From assembly GCA_028095005.1 (NCBI GenBank), contig CM051459.1, forward strand, positions 119,633,431 to 119,697,430: a DNA stretch of 64,000 nt, given 5' to 3'. This document shows positions 1 through 11,782 of the stretch, piece by piece (positions within the stretch are counted from its first letter, which is position 1; each line of letters opens with the position of its first letter). The stretch comes from Rhynchospora pubera. Taxonomy: Eukaryota > Streptophyta > Magnoliopsida > Poales > Cyperaceae. Position numbers and translations under genes: made by a program. The notes beneath the pieces were generated by a model. The model ran no database searches, was not told the origin of the DNA, and saw nothing but the letters and a program-made list of their open reading frames with translations.

Positions 1-829
1 TTGAAGAATTTTGAACCCCATAGACTGGTTCTGGTTGTGGTTTAATTGATAGTGGCTGGAGTTGTGTATAACTATTATTGTTTGATAGGCATCAAAACTT
101 ATTACTTCATGAAATGCTTTATTATAAACTTTGATTTAAGATGCCAAAGCAATTAGTTGTTCAATATGATAGAACATATCCTGAAATTTTATCATAAATT
201 AATTAAATGTTGTTGAATCGCATTTATAATTGTCCTGGTGTGGTCCTTCTTATTATATGTTAACCCCACATTTCTAACTTTCTCTCTCTTTTTTTTCCTT
301 CATTTAGGTTAAAAATTATCTTCTATTGGAGGTACGGTTTCTCTAATCCATTTCTGATTTTCATTTTATAAATTCATTTCTTGGAGTTCATTACAGTGAT
401 TGCACATTAATAGATGCATGAATTTTTAGGAACACGGCTACATCGCTAATTGAAACAAGGGAACATTTTCTAGTTACTTGATTTCTTGGGCAGTATGTCA
501 GAATCGGCATAGTTAGATTGTCATGCTCTTATGTATAGAACTCTGATTTGTATCAGAATATTTGTTTGTTATTCCTAATTAATGTATTGGATATTGATTT
601 TCTTTTTAATGAAATGAAATTTATGAATTCAATTAGATTTTGTGCTCGATTGTGTGATCTTTTTTTTATACAATGTGAATATATGTAGCTTATGAATTGC
701 AAATATCTGTGATTGGATTAAAATAGTATGAATTAAATAGTGATGGTACTTAATTGATACGGAAAGAATTGAATGGCTGTATAAATGAAATTGATCCGGA
801 TATTAACAATTGCATCGCTATAACGACGC
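1..829. other. AT-rich non-coding stretch
   Basis: I see no coding frame, RNA gene or clear repeat boundary here. The sequence is AT-rich spacer that begins at the window edge. Confidence 0.5.
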
Positions 830-1260
830 TCTGGATTCAAATTAATAGCAACGCGCACATACAATAATATATTATGGTCCCACTAAATTTTGACGGTGCG
901 CCCCGCGATATATTATCAGGGTCGGTAATTAACAACGTCACCATATTGACTGTAATCGAATGTGGGACCCACTAAACTCTGACAATATATTATCTGAGTC
1001 GTTGAGTGAAGGCGTCGGTCTAACGACAAGGTAAACTCTAAGTAGCGACGCACTTAATCACCGAATCAACCATCGAACGAGAACGCTTGCGTCGTTGTAG
1101 CGACCCAGAATTAAGGACGTAGTAAATTAATTAGCGACCGCCCGACCCAGATGTTTAGTATTAGGGGCTAGATTATCGGGGTCCCTTAGATAGCGTCGCT
1201 AAGTGGACGTAAATGCCCTTTCGTGTCGGACTACGGACGCCTTTTCGCGTTGCAGATAAG
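830..1260. repeat. CpG-rich block with recurring TAGCGAC motifs
   Basis: This block stands out from the AT-rich flanks by its many CpG dinucleotides. The motif TAGCGAC or its complement GTCGCTA recurs (near 1040, 1100, 1132 and 1190), together with related GCGTCG and GACGC words. Short clustered motifs in both orientations resemble the subterminal repeats of CACTA-type DNA transposons, but I found no CACTA terminus or target duplication. It is probably a decayed transposon fragment. No reading frame of note crosses it. Confidence 0.35.
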
Positions 1261-2713
1261 TCACATTCTAGTAGTGCACTGGCATTATCAAGCTGCAAAT
1301 CTTCTCTCTCTTCCCTCTTTTAATTCCTTATTATGCAAACATTTAATTAGCTAATGTAACCTTTTTCTTTTATATAAGTATTTTATTATATTTATATTTA
1401 ATTATACCAGGTGTACCAAAATACATAAGAAAAGAATATTAGTGATGTACGTAGAAAATTTACCTCTTATATTTCTATTTTTAATCTGTATTTATAAATC
1501 AGATAAAATTACGAGTCTGTGTGGTGCATGAGCAAAAATATGGTTAAGGCTCCCAAAAGGATAAGGGAGTTGGATAGTTTTACAAGTATAGTTTTACTAG
1601 CAGTCTAGTCAGTTGACAAATTGGAAATTACTTTACATTAATTAAGTGTAACTTCAGTAGATCAATAATTAATGTTGAATAAATGTCTCAATGACGTAAG
1701 AAATATCATGCATGTTTTAATATATTATCGGACTATCAGTTTCAATAAGCTTATTATTTGATGTGATGCTTTAAGGGTTATTTTCTACCTTATCATCATT
1801 CACAATTACGTAATAAATCGTACTTATTTTTAGCTCAAACTAGCTAGTTTAATTCACGAATGTTATTTTGTTAATTAAGTTATATGTGTACAATATTTTT
1901 TTTAGAGAAATATAACGGTCAAACTTTTAACGTCAAATATTCTCAAATAAAATACTTCGGTCTGGCACTCTCTGGCTTCAAACAAATTTTCTTTTTTGCT
2001 TACTTGTATTTACCACGTACGCCAAATGGAAACAACGTTTGTTGTTCCAATCTCCATTATTTTGAACAGTAAATGTTAATGCACATTCTTCGGCATTTGA
2101 AAAGGTCTAACCTTCCAACTATTCAAAAATACCAATCTGACATATTCTCCTAATCGTACTATTATTTAAGTGTCACTTACGAAAGGATACGTAAATCTTA
2201 ACCAAAATTAAGTTAGTTGAATTGTGATTCAAATAGTATTAATTGTACTTAATGAGAATGACCATTGTACATCTTGAAATGTTCTCAATTATGGTTAGGT
2301 TAACCACTTCGAGTTATTTTATCTTGGCTATTCCGGAAGGGGGAGAGAGAGAGAGACTTTAAAAACAGTTAATAACATGCATACGTACCTCGCATTCATT
2401 TGGTAAAAGATGAAATATTCCAATAATTGTACGCACACGTTCATATATTCAAGAATCCACCTACTGGCTACATACATAATTAAGATACATTACATTCCCC
2501 ACAGTATTGTTTCGATCGTATACCATAATGCAAGATGCTTCCACAGTTTGCTAAAAAGAACAATTATTATCATATGCGCAGAAAATTCAATCAGCCTGTG
2601 TACTGCAAACTCTACTAATATTATAATCAAAATATATATTGTATCGATCATCAGATATTGTTCTCATCATCGTATATACACTATGCATATCATATATTAT
2701 TTATTTATTTATT

Positions 2714-2766
<53 letters not shown>

Positions 2767-3514
2767 TGATGCTGCTGCTGCTACGTACCGGCTAAAGCTA
2801 GCTACGTTAATATGAGTATATATGACCATTGACATTAATTGTTTTTTATTATTATTTTTTCTGAGGTAAAGGATGAGAGCATGTGATTCTTTATCGTGCG
2901 CATGGATGCAATAAATAGCCAATGAATTTTAGCTTTCCTCCCAAGCTTGGCGTCAATAACTAGAAATACACAAGCCAAATCCGTGAGTAAAGTAGCTTTA
3001 TTAGTTGACCTTGGTTTGTCTTCATTATTTTAATTAAATTATACATGCTTTCTATCATGGGTGCATGGTTGCTTTCTCAACTATTTTCTAATTTTGATGC
3101 CTCTCCATATACACAACTTGACTCGTTGAAGCTGTAAACTAAATACAAGCCAAGTTAGTCTGTCTTATTGTTTCTTTGAGAAAAGCATATGGAAATAATT
3201 ATGGTTGTTTAGATAACTTGGTGGAAGGTGAAGTGCATAAAATAGCTAGTGTGATGGTTTGTAACTAAATACTGGATTCTATGAACTTTTGGGTTTCTTC
3301 TTTTATTACAAATTTACAAGAGAAAGAGCTTCTCGAATCTGCTTGTTCAAAGGAAAAAAAAAATTAATTACACATTAAGAAGAGATGCAAATATTGGGTT
3401 TCCCATAATTGCTCATCTAGTTCGTACAAGTAAAGTAGTAATTTATTTATTACAATTAAATAAAACCATGGTGATAAGAATCATCTCCGATATTCATCAT
3501 TTCCATCATCTCCA
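1261..3514. other. AT-rich spacer with no recognised gene
   Basis: Only short, low-complexity frames occur. A compound microsatellite sits at 2698-2766 and a short (GA)n run near 2341-2356. Nothing else could be supported. Confidence 0.5.
2698..2766. repeat. Compound (TTTA)n(TTA)n microsatellite
   Basis: About five TTTA units are followed by about fourteen TTA units. The repeat creates artificial poly-Tyr or poly-Ile reading frames on the two strands and is not coding. Confidence 0.95.
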
Positions 3515-3900
3515 GTATTTAATAACGTATTTTTTATTTTGGACAAGGATTATCCACTCGGTTTCTAAAAACAGAAATTCAATACTCATCCTCTGTTTTG
3601 CTCCCCTCCCCCGCCTTCTATTTCGCTCAATTGAACAATTACGATTAACTTCAACAGTTATAGATTAACTGCAACAGTTGCATATTAACTTCAACAGTTA
3701 CATATTAACTTCAACAGTTATATATATTAACTAAAATAGTTAATATATATAACTAGAACAGTTATATACATTAACTTCAACAGTTATATATATAATTTCA
3801 ACATTTACGATATTTACTTCAATAATTTATATATAAGTTCAACATTTACGATATGTTACTTCAACAATTATATACATTAACTTCAATATATATATATATA

Positions 3901-4310
3901 GTAAATCTATTGTGAACCATGATGCATAGAGACTTCCGTGCACCATGACCGTTTTGGTCAGTGATTTTGCAAATTGACAAATCTAAATTAGCCAACCCAA
4001 TCTATATATTGAAATCTCATAGAAAACAAAATTTTATAATTTTTGAAATTTTTTTACTATTTTTTCCGAATTTTTTAAAGCTTTTCATTTTTTGACACAA
4101 AATACACTAATTTGTAGGAAAAAATGGCAAGTTTTAAAAAATTCGAAAAAAATAGTAAACAAATTTGAAAAATTGTAAAATTTTGTTTTTTATTAAATTT
4201 CAATATATAGATTGGATAGGTTAAATTACATTGACAACTTATGGAACCACCAACCAAAACGGTCATGGTGCACGGAAGCTTCTATGCATCAAAGTTCACA
4301 ATAGATTTAC
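3901..4310. mobile_element. Foldback MITE, type C (copy 1), in a (TA)n tract
   Basis: The ends are inverted: GTAAATCTATTGTGAACC at the left matches the complement of the right end (TTCACAATAGATTTAC). The repeat continues inward through a CATGACCGTTTTGG-like block and AT-rich arms, so nearly the whole element can fold on itself. TA dinucleotide runs flank both sides. A second copy is at 10566-10955. There is no coding capacity. Confidence 0.75.
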
Positions 4311-4336
4311 TCTATATATATATATATATATATATA

Positions 4337-4735
4337 GAGTTTTGCTATGGTGAGTTGCAACTCACCAAAGCGTCCGTGAGTCGCGCTCAAAATTCCGAAA
4401 TTAAGTTCAAAACGACTGATCCAAACCGTCTAATACAATCTCCCTATTGAATTCTCCTTGCAGACCAAATTTTACATTTTTTCAAAAATTTTAACTATTT
4501 ATTTCGGATTATTAAAAATTGCTGTTTTTGAACGATTCAGAACTAAATAGATTAATGATTTTCCAAAATTTAAAAAAAAAACTTAAAATTTTCAAAAAAA
4601 TATAAAATTTGGTCTGCATAAAGATTTCAATAAGAAGATTGTATTAGACGGTTTGGATCGGTCGTTTTGAACTTAATTTTGGAATTTTGAGTGCGACTCA
4701 CGGACGCTTTGGTGAGTTGCAACTCACCATAGCAA

Positions 4736-4739
<4 letters not shown>
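4337..4739. mobile_element. Foldback MITE, type B (copy 1), in a (TA)n tract
   Basis: The element begins GAGTTTTGCTATGGTGAG and ends with the inverted match CTCACCATAGCAAAACT. Inverted identity continues through GATCCAAACCGTC and AATTTGGTCTGCA blocks to the centre, making a hairpin of roughly 200-bp arms. It is flanked by TA runs. Related copies lie at 10170, 11039 and 20609. There is no reading frame of note. Confidence 0.8.
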
Positions 4740-4770
<31 letters not shown>

Positions 4771-4774
<4 letters not shown>

Positions 4775-5258
4775 GCTTTTAAATTTCGCCAAAATAACGA
4801 CGTTATTTCCGAAATTTTGATTTTCCGGACAAATTTCATTTTTGCGGCGAAATAACTGAGACAGGAGAGACTTTTTATACAACATAATTTTATATTGTAT
4901 TATAGTATTAATTTATTATAGAGAGTAATTTTTTTCTTTCCTTTCTTTTTCCTTAGGTTTTGTGCTCACTATTTGTTATTCTCTTTTCTTTGTTATTCTC
5001 TTTGCTTAATTTCTTTGCTTAAGATTAGATATTATAAAAAAATATAGATTATTAGCATATTTAAAAAATTAGATATTTTTATTATTAGCATATTAAAAAA
5101 AGCATAGAATTCCGACTTGTACACACAAAAATATATATAATTTTGACACGGATGTTTGCATATATACACCGCTTTTTTCGTCGTGTTTTCACCGAAAAAA
5201 CGCCGCATCGTTAAATCAACTCTGGACCGTCATACCGAAAAAATGAAATTTAAAAGCT

Positions 5259-5261
<3 letters not shown>
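4771..5261. mobile_element. Inverted-repeat element, type D, between (TA)n tracts
   Basis: The left end TTAAGCTTTTAAATTTC is inverted at the right end (GAAATTTAAAAGCTTG). Both ends abut (TA)n runs (about 4740-4770 and 5262-5303). The interior is AT-rich and non-coding. No other copy was found in the window. Confidence 0.55.
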
Positions 5262-5306
<45 letters not shown>

Positions 5307-6625
5307 CTTCAAACTATTGAACTTATATGTATAATTGTTGAAATAAATATCGTAAATGTTGAAGTTATATATAAACTGCTCTAGTTATATATATTAACTT
5401 CAACAGTTATATATATAACTGTTGAAGTTAACATCGTTACTGAGGGAATAAGAAATGAGCGAATAGAAGGGGGAGGGCAGGGAAGAGGAGCGAAACAGTA
5501 GGGATGACGGATGATGAAAACACGTTATTAATTGCATTTTCAAAAATGAGAGAAAGATTCAAGCATCGTTAATTAATGAGGCGCTGGAAAGAGAAAGAGA
5601 TGATGGAATCAAGAGAATGATCTTAAGCAATTCCGAAATAAAACAAATAAATTCATTAATAGGCCAGTGTGCAATGGCTTACTTCTTTACAAAAAAAAGG
5701 AAAAAAGTTATGTTTACCTGTAACTACATATATATGTAAAAACTGCAAAAATTGGTCGAGGTTAATTTAATTTGTACATAAATGAAATTATGCATATAGA
5801 TGGATCTATAAGAAAGCCGGAAAAGATGGATAATTAGAGATGTGTAAAAGTTACCGGTAGAGAAAGTACAAAATATATTAGTGTCCACAAATTTTTTTTT
5901 TTTGTTAAGCAAACCTACGTGTGATAAATGTAATTAACATGCATGATTTAGTTTGGTGGCTATATATTTTTCGAATTTTTTCAGGGAAAAAAGAATTTCA
6001 CATTTTTTGGAGAAAAGGATATATTTAATTATTAATGTAACTGCGCAGGACTGACACAATTAAGAAGCAAGATCCATAAACTACGTTAAGGAATATTCCA
6101 ATATGAAACAGGTCCAGTTCATCTCAGCTTCCACATGCATTGGATCATTCTGGCATGCATGTATTCTCTGGATTATGAAAATCGTGGACACGTTAAAATA
6201 TATTTGTTATCACAACTAACGGAATGGATTAGGATTATATACACAGACAGAAGTAATTAATTCTATTTACACAAAGCAAAGAAAGTTCAAATGTAACAAC
6301 TATTATTAAGTAGAATAGCAACTGCTCTCTGAAATGGTGGTATGCATTATTAATTAACTAATTGGTGTACATTTTTGCAAATTATTTGTTGGAAAAAAAT
6401 CAGGAAAATCTTGCATTTATATTTATTTATTTTTGCATTTGAGAAGGAGATAAATGCATAATTCATAATTTATTCTGAGTCGGATTCCTTTTTTCTGCTA
6501 GAGTAAAGAATTGTAGATCGTTGTATACTTGTATGGTGCTTTGTGTCCGAGGGATCGAATCCTCTCGGAGCCTCATCTCATGTATTTTTCCTTATCTTAA
6601 TTAAACCTCTTTATATCTTTTTTGA

Positions 6626-6773
6626 GGCTCCGTTTGAATAAGGTGTGGAAAAAAGGAAAGAAGGGAAGAAGTATTGAGAAGTACGTAATTTTATGAAGAG
6701 TTTAGATTGTTTATAATAAATTTATTTCTTTATTCCTTCTTCTCTTCTTCCCAAATGAAATCCAAACGGAGCC
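6626..6773. mobile_element. MITE family A, copy 1
   Basis: Terminal inverted repeats GGCTCCGTTTG / CAAACGGAGCC enclose 148 bp and are flanked by the 3-bp direct repeat TGA. The interior consists of AGGAAAGAAGGGAAGAAG-like purine tracts and their complement. Confidence 0.75.
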
Positions 6774-6925
6774 TGAGAGAGATACTTAAACGAGATTGTG
6801 CAGGACATAGCTGTCAGTCAAAAGTATCCATATTTTCTGTGGCAGATCAGTCATCGGTACATGTGCAATATTCCGGACGGGCAGTAATTAATATATATGA
6901 CAAAAAAATGATCAAAAGCATAGAG

Positions 6926-7081
6926 AGACCGTTTGGATCGTTTAGGAATAAGAGGAATAGTTTATTTCTAGACGAAAACATTGTGAAGGATGTAATTTTG
7001 TGAAGAATTTGAATGGTTAGGAATAAATTTTCGTTCAAAATTTGTTATTCTTTGTTTATTCCTTATCCATCCAAACAGCTC
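6926..7081. mobile_element. MITE family A, copy 2 (degenerate)
   Basis: The ends CCGTTTGGAT / ATCCAAACAG are inverted and the interior contains GAATAAGAGGAATA and its complement. A flanking GAG repeat is possible. The termini have drifted from the GGCTCCGTTTGGATG consensus of the other copies. Confidence 0.55.
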
Positions 7082-7378
7082 GAGAAGAATGATATAAGGT
7101 ATAGTGATGGTTGGTATCACTCGGCATATATCGTGGGACATATATTTTGGCTTGTCCCAAAGGATTAAGATATAAAATAAATTAAATTATTAGAGAAAAC
7201 CTCGGGAGAATAAATGTCAACGATTAAGGGAGAATCATTCAGAGTATTAGGTGATCGTAGGCTTCATACGTGATACATCCCGTGAGCACATTCAAAATTC
7301 AAGCATTGTTTTCTAGACTTGATCGATTTGGTGTATAGAAAGTTCAATTATCCTAAATTACATGCCGTGCAAAATATT

Positions 7379-7567
7379 GGCTCCGTTTGGATGGCTTTTT
7401 TCCGGAATAAGGAATAAGGAATAACCACTTTTTACTAATAAATTTATTTCTAACCATCCAAACTCTTCACAAAAGTTACACACTTCCCAATAAATTTACC
7501 TCTTCCCAATAAATTTTTTCACTTCTTCCTTCTTCCTACCTTATTCTCAACGCATCCAAACGGAGCC
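7379..7567. mobile_element. MITE family A, copy 3 (189 bp)
   Basis: The left end GGCTCCGTTTGGATG is matched by the right end CATCCAAACGGAGCC. The 3-bp repeat ATT flanks both sides. Its length of 189 bp equals that of the copy at 26356, which lies in the opposite orientation. Confidence 0.85.
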
Positions 7568-9474
7568 ATTACATCGCCATACTTTTGAATTAATTGAATG
7601 CCTCTTTTCTTTGTTGGAAAAAGGTTGGTACCATTTCATATGATATTCTTGTTGGGTACCAATCATGCATGTCGTTTTTCTCAGGTCACGGAAAATATAT
7701 AGTTGAGCATATTAATTTGTCACAAAAAAGGTAATTAACGTAAGAAAATTTATTCTAGATATTCTAAAGTTAGTTTCTAAACGTAAACTATTGAATGAAG
7801 TAATTTACAATTTTTGTTGGCTTCCTTTAGTTTACACCTCATAATTCTAATGATAAATTAATTTACATCTACGAATTATAATATGTAATGGATGGAACGC
7901 ATTAAAATAATTTTAAAATATTTATAAATGAGAGTACAATTTGAAGTCATGATATTAGTACGTAGCATGATTTTACGCACCCAATAAATCATAATCTAAA
8001 ACCGAATTATCTAAAATATAGTTGATCGATCAGAACTTAATTAATAATCAATAACACATGTGATTTCACGTATACCATTTTGATATACATAACTTCTATT
8101 TACAGTGAATTTGTTCTGAATAGTGGAAAATTGAATGTTGACGTACAGTTCTTCTTCTGTTCCTTAGGTAGGATTAGGTTTCTAGGTGATTGAAAGGTGC
8201 ATCAACAAACTTTTAAAAAAATCATTGCCGACTAATCAAAGGGAAGGTAGAGGCCAAACATCCCCTCAAATAAAATACATGACTCGAGACTAACTAAAGA
8301 ATTAGGCCACATTCTATTACTTAAACGCTAGTGAACAGAGATCTGACTGTCCCTCTCATCCTCGTTCCCTCTCTCTCTCAAATTCTATCTTTAATAGTAA
8401 TATGTGTGTTTTATGTTGTGATTAAAAAAAGAGGTGGTAGTTTCCATATGGACCATTGTCTGTCCTTCTGCCATGGCTAAAGACCCGCCGCAGAACTAGG
8501 GGAATTTATTCTGCCAAACTCTACATGCTCTCACATGCACCCTTTTTGTTTCTTTCTGATTTCTTCAATACTCTTTCATAATTTACTTCACTTAATATTA
8601 TGCGCTTCTGACAACTTATGCATTATAAATGCATGGGAAGATCTTAAGATAACACAGAAAGAAAGTACTATTTTTCATTATTGACGATTATGTAATTAAT
8701 TATGTTGATCATCAAACGATTAATCCAGTAGTTAGATTTAATCATTATTTACATATAGAAATATTTCAACTAAGCACTTTCATATATAAACTATTTACAT
8801 GGATCGAGTTCACTATATCAAGTATTGTCAAAATGTTTGTGTATATAGTGTATATGCAACACTATTTCTTGATATAGGCTAGTACAGCATGAGAGACTTG
8901 CTACACCAGTGATCCTAAAAGTCTAATTAATGTCTGGTTACAAATTTATTCTCCCATATTCATATTGTTTAGTCGTCATACTAGCTAGTAATTACAACTT
9001 ACAAGCAAAGATTCTCTTTGTAGTTTGCATGTTTGTTTTTTTTGTCCTATTTTGCTTCTTCCCATGCAGCTAGATCATAGATCTCAAAAAGTTCCCTTGT
9101 ACAGGATCCAGATCCCGTTAATGTTACCAAGAAGCTTCTCTCTTGTTGCTGGCGCTGTATCATCAGCATTTGCGTACACTCTTAATTAGTTTTTGAATAT
9201 TTGTTCAGCATATCCCGTTCAAAAGATATACTTGGTTATAAAAATTAAAAATAGCAAGCACATAAACTCAGAAATAGACGACAGATTAATCCCGGCTTGA
9301 ATTTGTTATTTTGCAAGTTTTGTATGACTATGATTACGCTGTTGGCCGTGCAATTGTGGCAGCATGCCATCACCACATGACTATTAACTGTGACGTGTAG
9401 GCCTGCCAACTGAAAAAAAAAACGTTATGCCGTTCCGTTTGCTGAAACGGAACGGTAGAGATATTTGTTTCGTT

Positions 9475-9917
9475 CAATGTTTAAAATACCGTACCGGATG
9501 CCGAACCAGTGGAACAGACGGTATGAGGTATTTTTTATTTACCGGTTCGAAAAACCGTATATATATAAACTGGGGGCCTTACATATCATAAACACAAGCA
9601 TAGTCCAGTGGAAATGGGTGTGTCCTCACAGCGGAGACAACTCAGTTCGATGCCCACCGCTTATATTAATTTTTCGCATTTTCGAAGTAGAATAGTTCGT
9701 GAACCGGAATTTAAACCAGTCCGAAATACTTGAGCCAGCAAATTTGTCGTTAACCGTCCGGTCCGGTAGAAAAAAAATACCCGATTTATCCGATATTTAT
9801 CCGGTTTATCGCGGTTCTTAAGTCATCCGGTATTCAACCCTAACCCTACCGGACCAAGGTCCGGTTCGCGGTTTACCCGGTTGAACCGGCCGGTCCGGTA
9901 GGGTATTTTAAACACTG
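9475..9917. mobile_element. hAT-like element nested in the 9398 element
   Basis: The ends CAATGTTTAAAATACC and GGTATTTTAAACACTG are inverted. The flanking octamers GTTTCGTT and GTTTCATT differ at one base and look like an aged 8-bp target duplication. The interior is rich in CCGGT words and carries a tRNA-like A-box/B-box pair at 9601-9654. Removing this piece restores the outer element. Confidence 0.7.
9601..9654 (+). promoter_or_regulatory. tRNA-like Pol III A box and B box inside a MITE
   Basis: TAGTCCAGTGG (9601-9611) fits the A-box consensus TRGYNNANNNG. AGTTCGATGCC (9644-9654) fits the B-box consensus GWTCRANNC. The spacing of roughly 40 bp is normal for a tRNA or tRNA-derived SINE. 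No complete cloverleaf could be drawn, so it is probably a SINE head carried inside the nested element. Confidence 0.4.
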
Positions 9918-10169
9918 GTTTCATTTCCTTAATGAAACGGTAAACGGAACATGAAATGGAACGGTTTAACATGTTTTAACGTGTTTTTGTACATGCCGTT
10001 GAGCGAAATCATTTCGTTTAGTAAGTGGAACGGTAAACGGTAGCGAAATCAATTTCGTTTCGTTAACAGAACGGTAAACGGAACACCTCATTCCGTGTCC
10101 GTTTACCACGTTAATCAGGTCTAGTGACGTGTAACCACTTACCAGAATCTAGACATATATATATAGAGA

Positions 10170-10554
10170 GAGTTTTGCTACGGTGAGTCGCGACTCACCT
10201 AAGAGTCAGTGAGTCGGGCTTAAAATTTTTAGATCTGTTTCAAACTTACCGATCCAACCGTCTAATATGATCTCCCTATTGAAATTTTCATGTAGACCAA
10301 ATTTTACATTTTTTCAAAAATTTTAAGTATTTTTTTCATGTTTTTAAAAATTGTTGTTTTGAACAGTTCAGAACTAATTAGATAAACGATTTTCCAAAAT
10401 TTCAAAAAAATACTTAAAAATTTTGAAAAAATGTAGAATTTGGTCTGCATGGAAATTTCAATAGGGAGACTGTATTGGACGGTTTGGATCGGTCATTTTG
10501 AATATGATCTAGGAGTTTTTATCCCGACTCACAGACCCTCATCATAGCAAAACT
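10170..10554. mobile_element. Foldback MITE, type B (copy 2)
   Basis: It starts GAGTTTTGCTACGGTGAG and ends CATAGCAAAACT. The right arm has lost part of the GTGAGTCGCGACTCACC block, so the hairpin is uneven near its base. TA-rich tracts flank it, and the right flank leads directly into the type C copy. Confidence 0.75.
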
Positions 10555-10565
10555 ATATATATAGA

Positions 10566-10953
10566 GTAAATCTATTGTGAACCATGATGCATAGAGAGCT
10601 CCGTGCACCACGACCGTTTGATCGGTGGTTTTGCAAATTGACAAATCTAAATTAACCAATCCAATCTATATATTGAAATCTCATAGCAAACAAAATTTTA
10701 CAATTTTTAGAAATTATTTATTATTTTTTCGAATTTTTTAAAACTTGTCATTTTTGGCTTATAAATTAGTATATTTATAGTAAAAAATGGCAAGTCTTAA
10801 AAAATTCGAAAAAAAATTGTAAAATTTTGTTTCCTATGAGATTTAAATATATAGATTTGATTGGTTAAATTAAATTTGACAATTTGTGAAACCACTGATC
10901 AAAACCGTCATGGTGCACGAAAGTTATATGAACCATGGTTCACAATAGATTTA

Positions 10954-10955
<2 letters not shown>
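10566..10955. mobile_element. Foldback MITE, type C (copy 2)
   Basis: The inverted ends GTAAATCTATTGTGAACC / TTCACAATAGATTTAC match the copy at 3901. A TATATAGA sequence precedes it and a long (TA)n(GA)n tract follows (10957-11038). Confidence 0.8.

Positions 10956-10956
<1 letters not shown>

Positions 10957-11038
<82 letters not shown>
10957..11038. repeat. Compound (TA)n(GA)n microsatellite
   Basis: A long TA run is followed by about fifteen GA units. It separates a type C and a type B foldback element. The far side of the type B element carries a shorter mirror-image (TC)n(TA)n tract. Confidence 0.9.
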
Positions 11039-11043
<5 letters not shown>

Positions 11044-11428
11044 TTGCTATAAAGCCTCTGTGAGTTGCGATCAAAACTCATAGATTTAATTCAAAATGAC
11101 CGATCCAAACTGTCTCATATGATCTCTTTATTGAAATCTCCATTCAAACCAAATTTTATATTTTTTTAAAATTTTTAAGAATTTTTTTGAAATTTTAGAA
11201 AATCGTTAATCTAATTAGTTCTAAACCGTTCAAAAATAGCAGTTTTAAAAAATCCGAAAAAAAATATTTCAAAATTTTAAAAAATATATAAAATTTGGTC
11301 TACATGGAGATTTCAATAGAGAGATCGCATTGGACAGTTTGGATTCGTCATTTTGAACTAGATCTATAAATTTTGATCGCAATTCACTTAGACTTTGATG
11401 AGTTGCAACTCACCGTAACAAAACACTC
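11039..11428. mobile_element. Foldback MITE, type B (copy 3)
   Basis: It begins GAGTTTTGCTAT and ends TAACAAAACACTC. Internal inverted blocks include GATCCAAACTGTC and AATTTGGTCTACA. It is more diverged than the other copies. (GA)n and (TC)n tracts flank it symmetrically. Confidence 0.7.
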
Positions 11429-11782
11429 TCTCTCTATATATGATTTGCATACTCTTTGTTTTTGGGACGGAATATGTTTTATTTAATAAGGAGAAAAAAA
11501 TATTTCACTGCTTGTCATAATGATAAGTCACTGATTATGGGGTCCCACATATTATCAATTGTCATTTTTTAAGAATTTCTTTGAAGGCAAAGGAACTTCT
11601 TTTATAATGAGCAGTGTCGTGTGTATATACATTCCACAATCACTGAGGTAGTTAGGCCCTTATAAATCTAAAAATTGCATTTTCTTTTTTTTATCCATTA
11701 AAATTTTTAATTTTTCGTATTCAAACTAGCTAGTCAAAAGCTTTTGTTGTGATGAGCTTTAATATTGTGTCGAATGACTAAT

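Larger units (their letters stand above)
3515..5540. mobile_element. Long terminal-inverted-repeat element hosting three nested insertions
   Basis: The left arm (about 3515-3890) and right arm (about 5304-5540) are inverted copies. Both carry TTAATAACGT, a GCTCC-plus-C-rich segment followed by CTTCTATT and CGCTC, and then many CAACAGTTATATA units. The two arms run into (TA)n tracts, and between those tracts lie three further inverted-repeat elements (3901-4310, 4337-4739, 4771-5261). The simplest reading is an outer non-autonomous element with a (TA)n-rich core that was hit repeatedly. The outer ends and any target duplication are not resolved. Confidence 0.6.
5541..9389. other. Intergenic stretch with three small MITEs, otherwise no recognised gene
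   Basis: Apart from the family A MITEs at 6626-6773, 6926-7081 and 7379-7567, I see only AT-rich spacer. A Pol III B-box-like word (GGATCGAATCC) at 6551-6561 hints at a SINE remnant, but I could not pair it with a convincing A box. Confidence 0.5.
9398..10123. mobile_element. hAT-like MITE (copy 1), interrupted by another element
   Basis: The perfect 8-bp direct repeat GTGACGTG flanks the element (9390-9397 and 10124-10131). The ends TAGGCCTGCCAAC and AATCAGGTCTA are imperfectly inverted. The interior is rich in AAACGGAACGG motifs, shared with the copies at 14013 and 19352. An 8-bp duplication with TAGG-type ends is typical of the hAT superfamily. A second element is inserted at 9475-9917. 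Confidence 0.8.

Noticed and set aside
2410..2922. Overlapping frames with poly-Tyr and poly-Ile tails on opposite strands
   Set aside because: They are read through the (TTTA)n(TTA)n microsatellite and have no domain.
6551..6561. B-box-like GGATCGAATCC suggesting a tRNA or SINE
   Set aside because: No acceptor stem, anticodon arm or convincing A box could be found at the proper distance.
6707..7038. Frames on both strands of 98 and 63 codons
   Set aside because: They lie across family A MITEs and share no similarity to known proteins.
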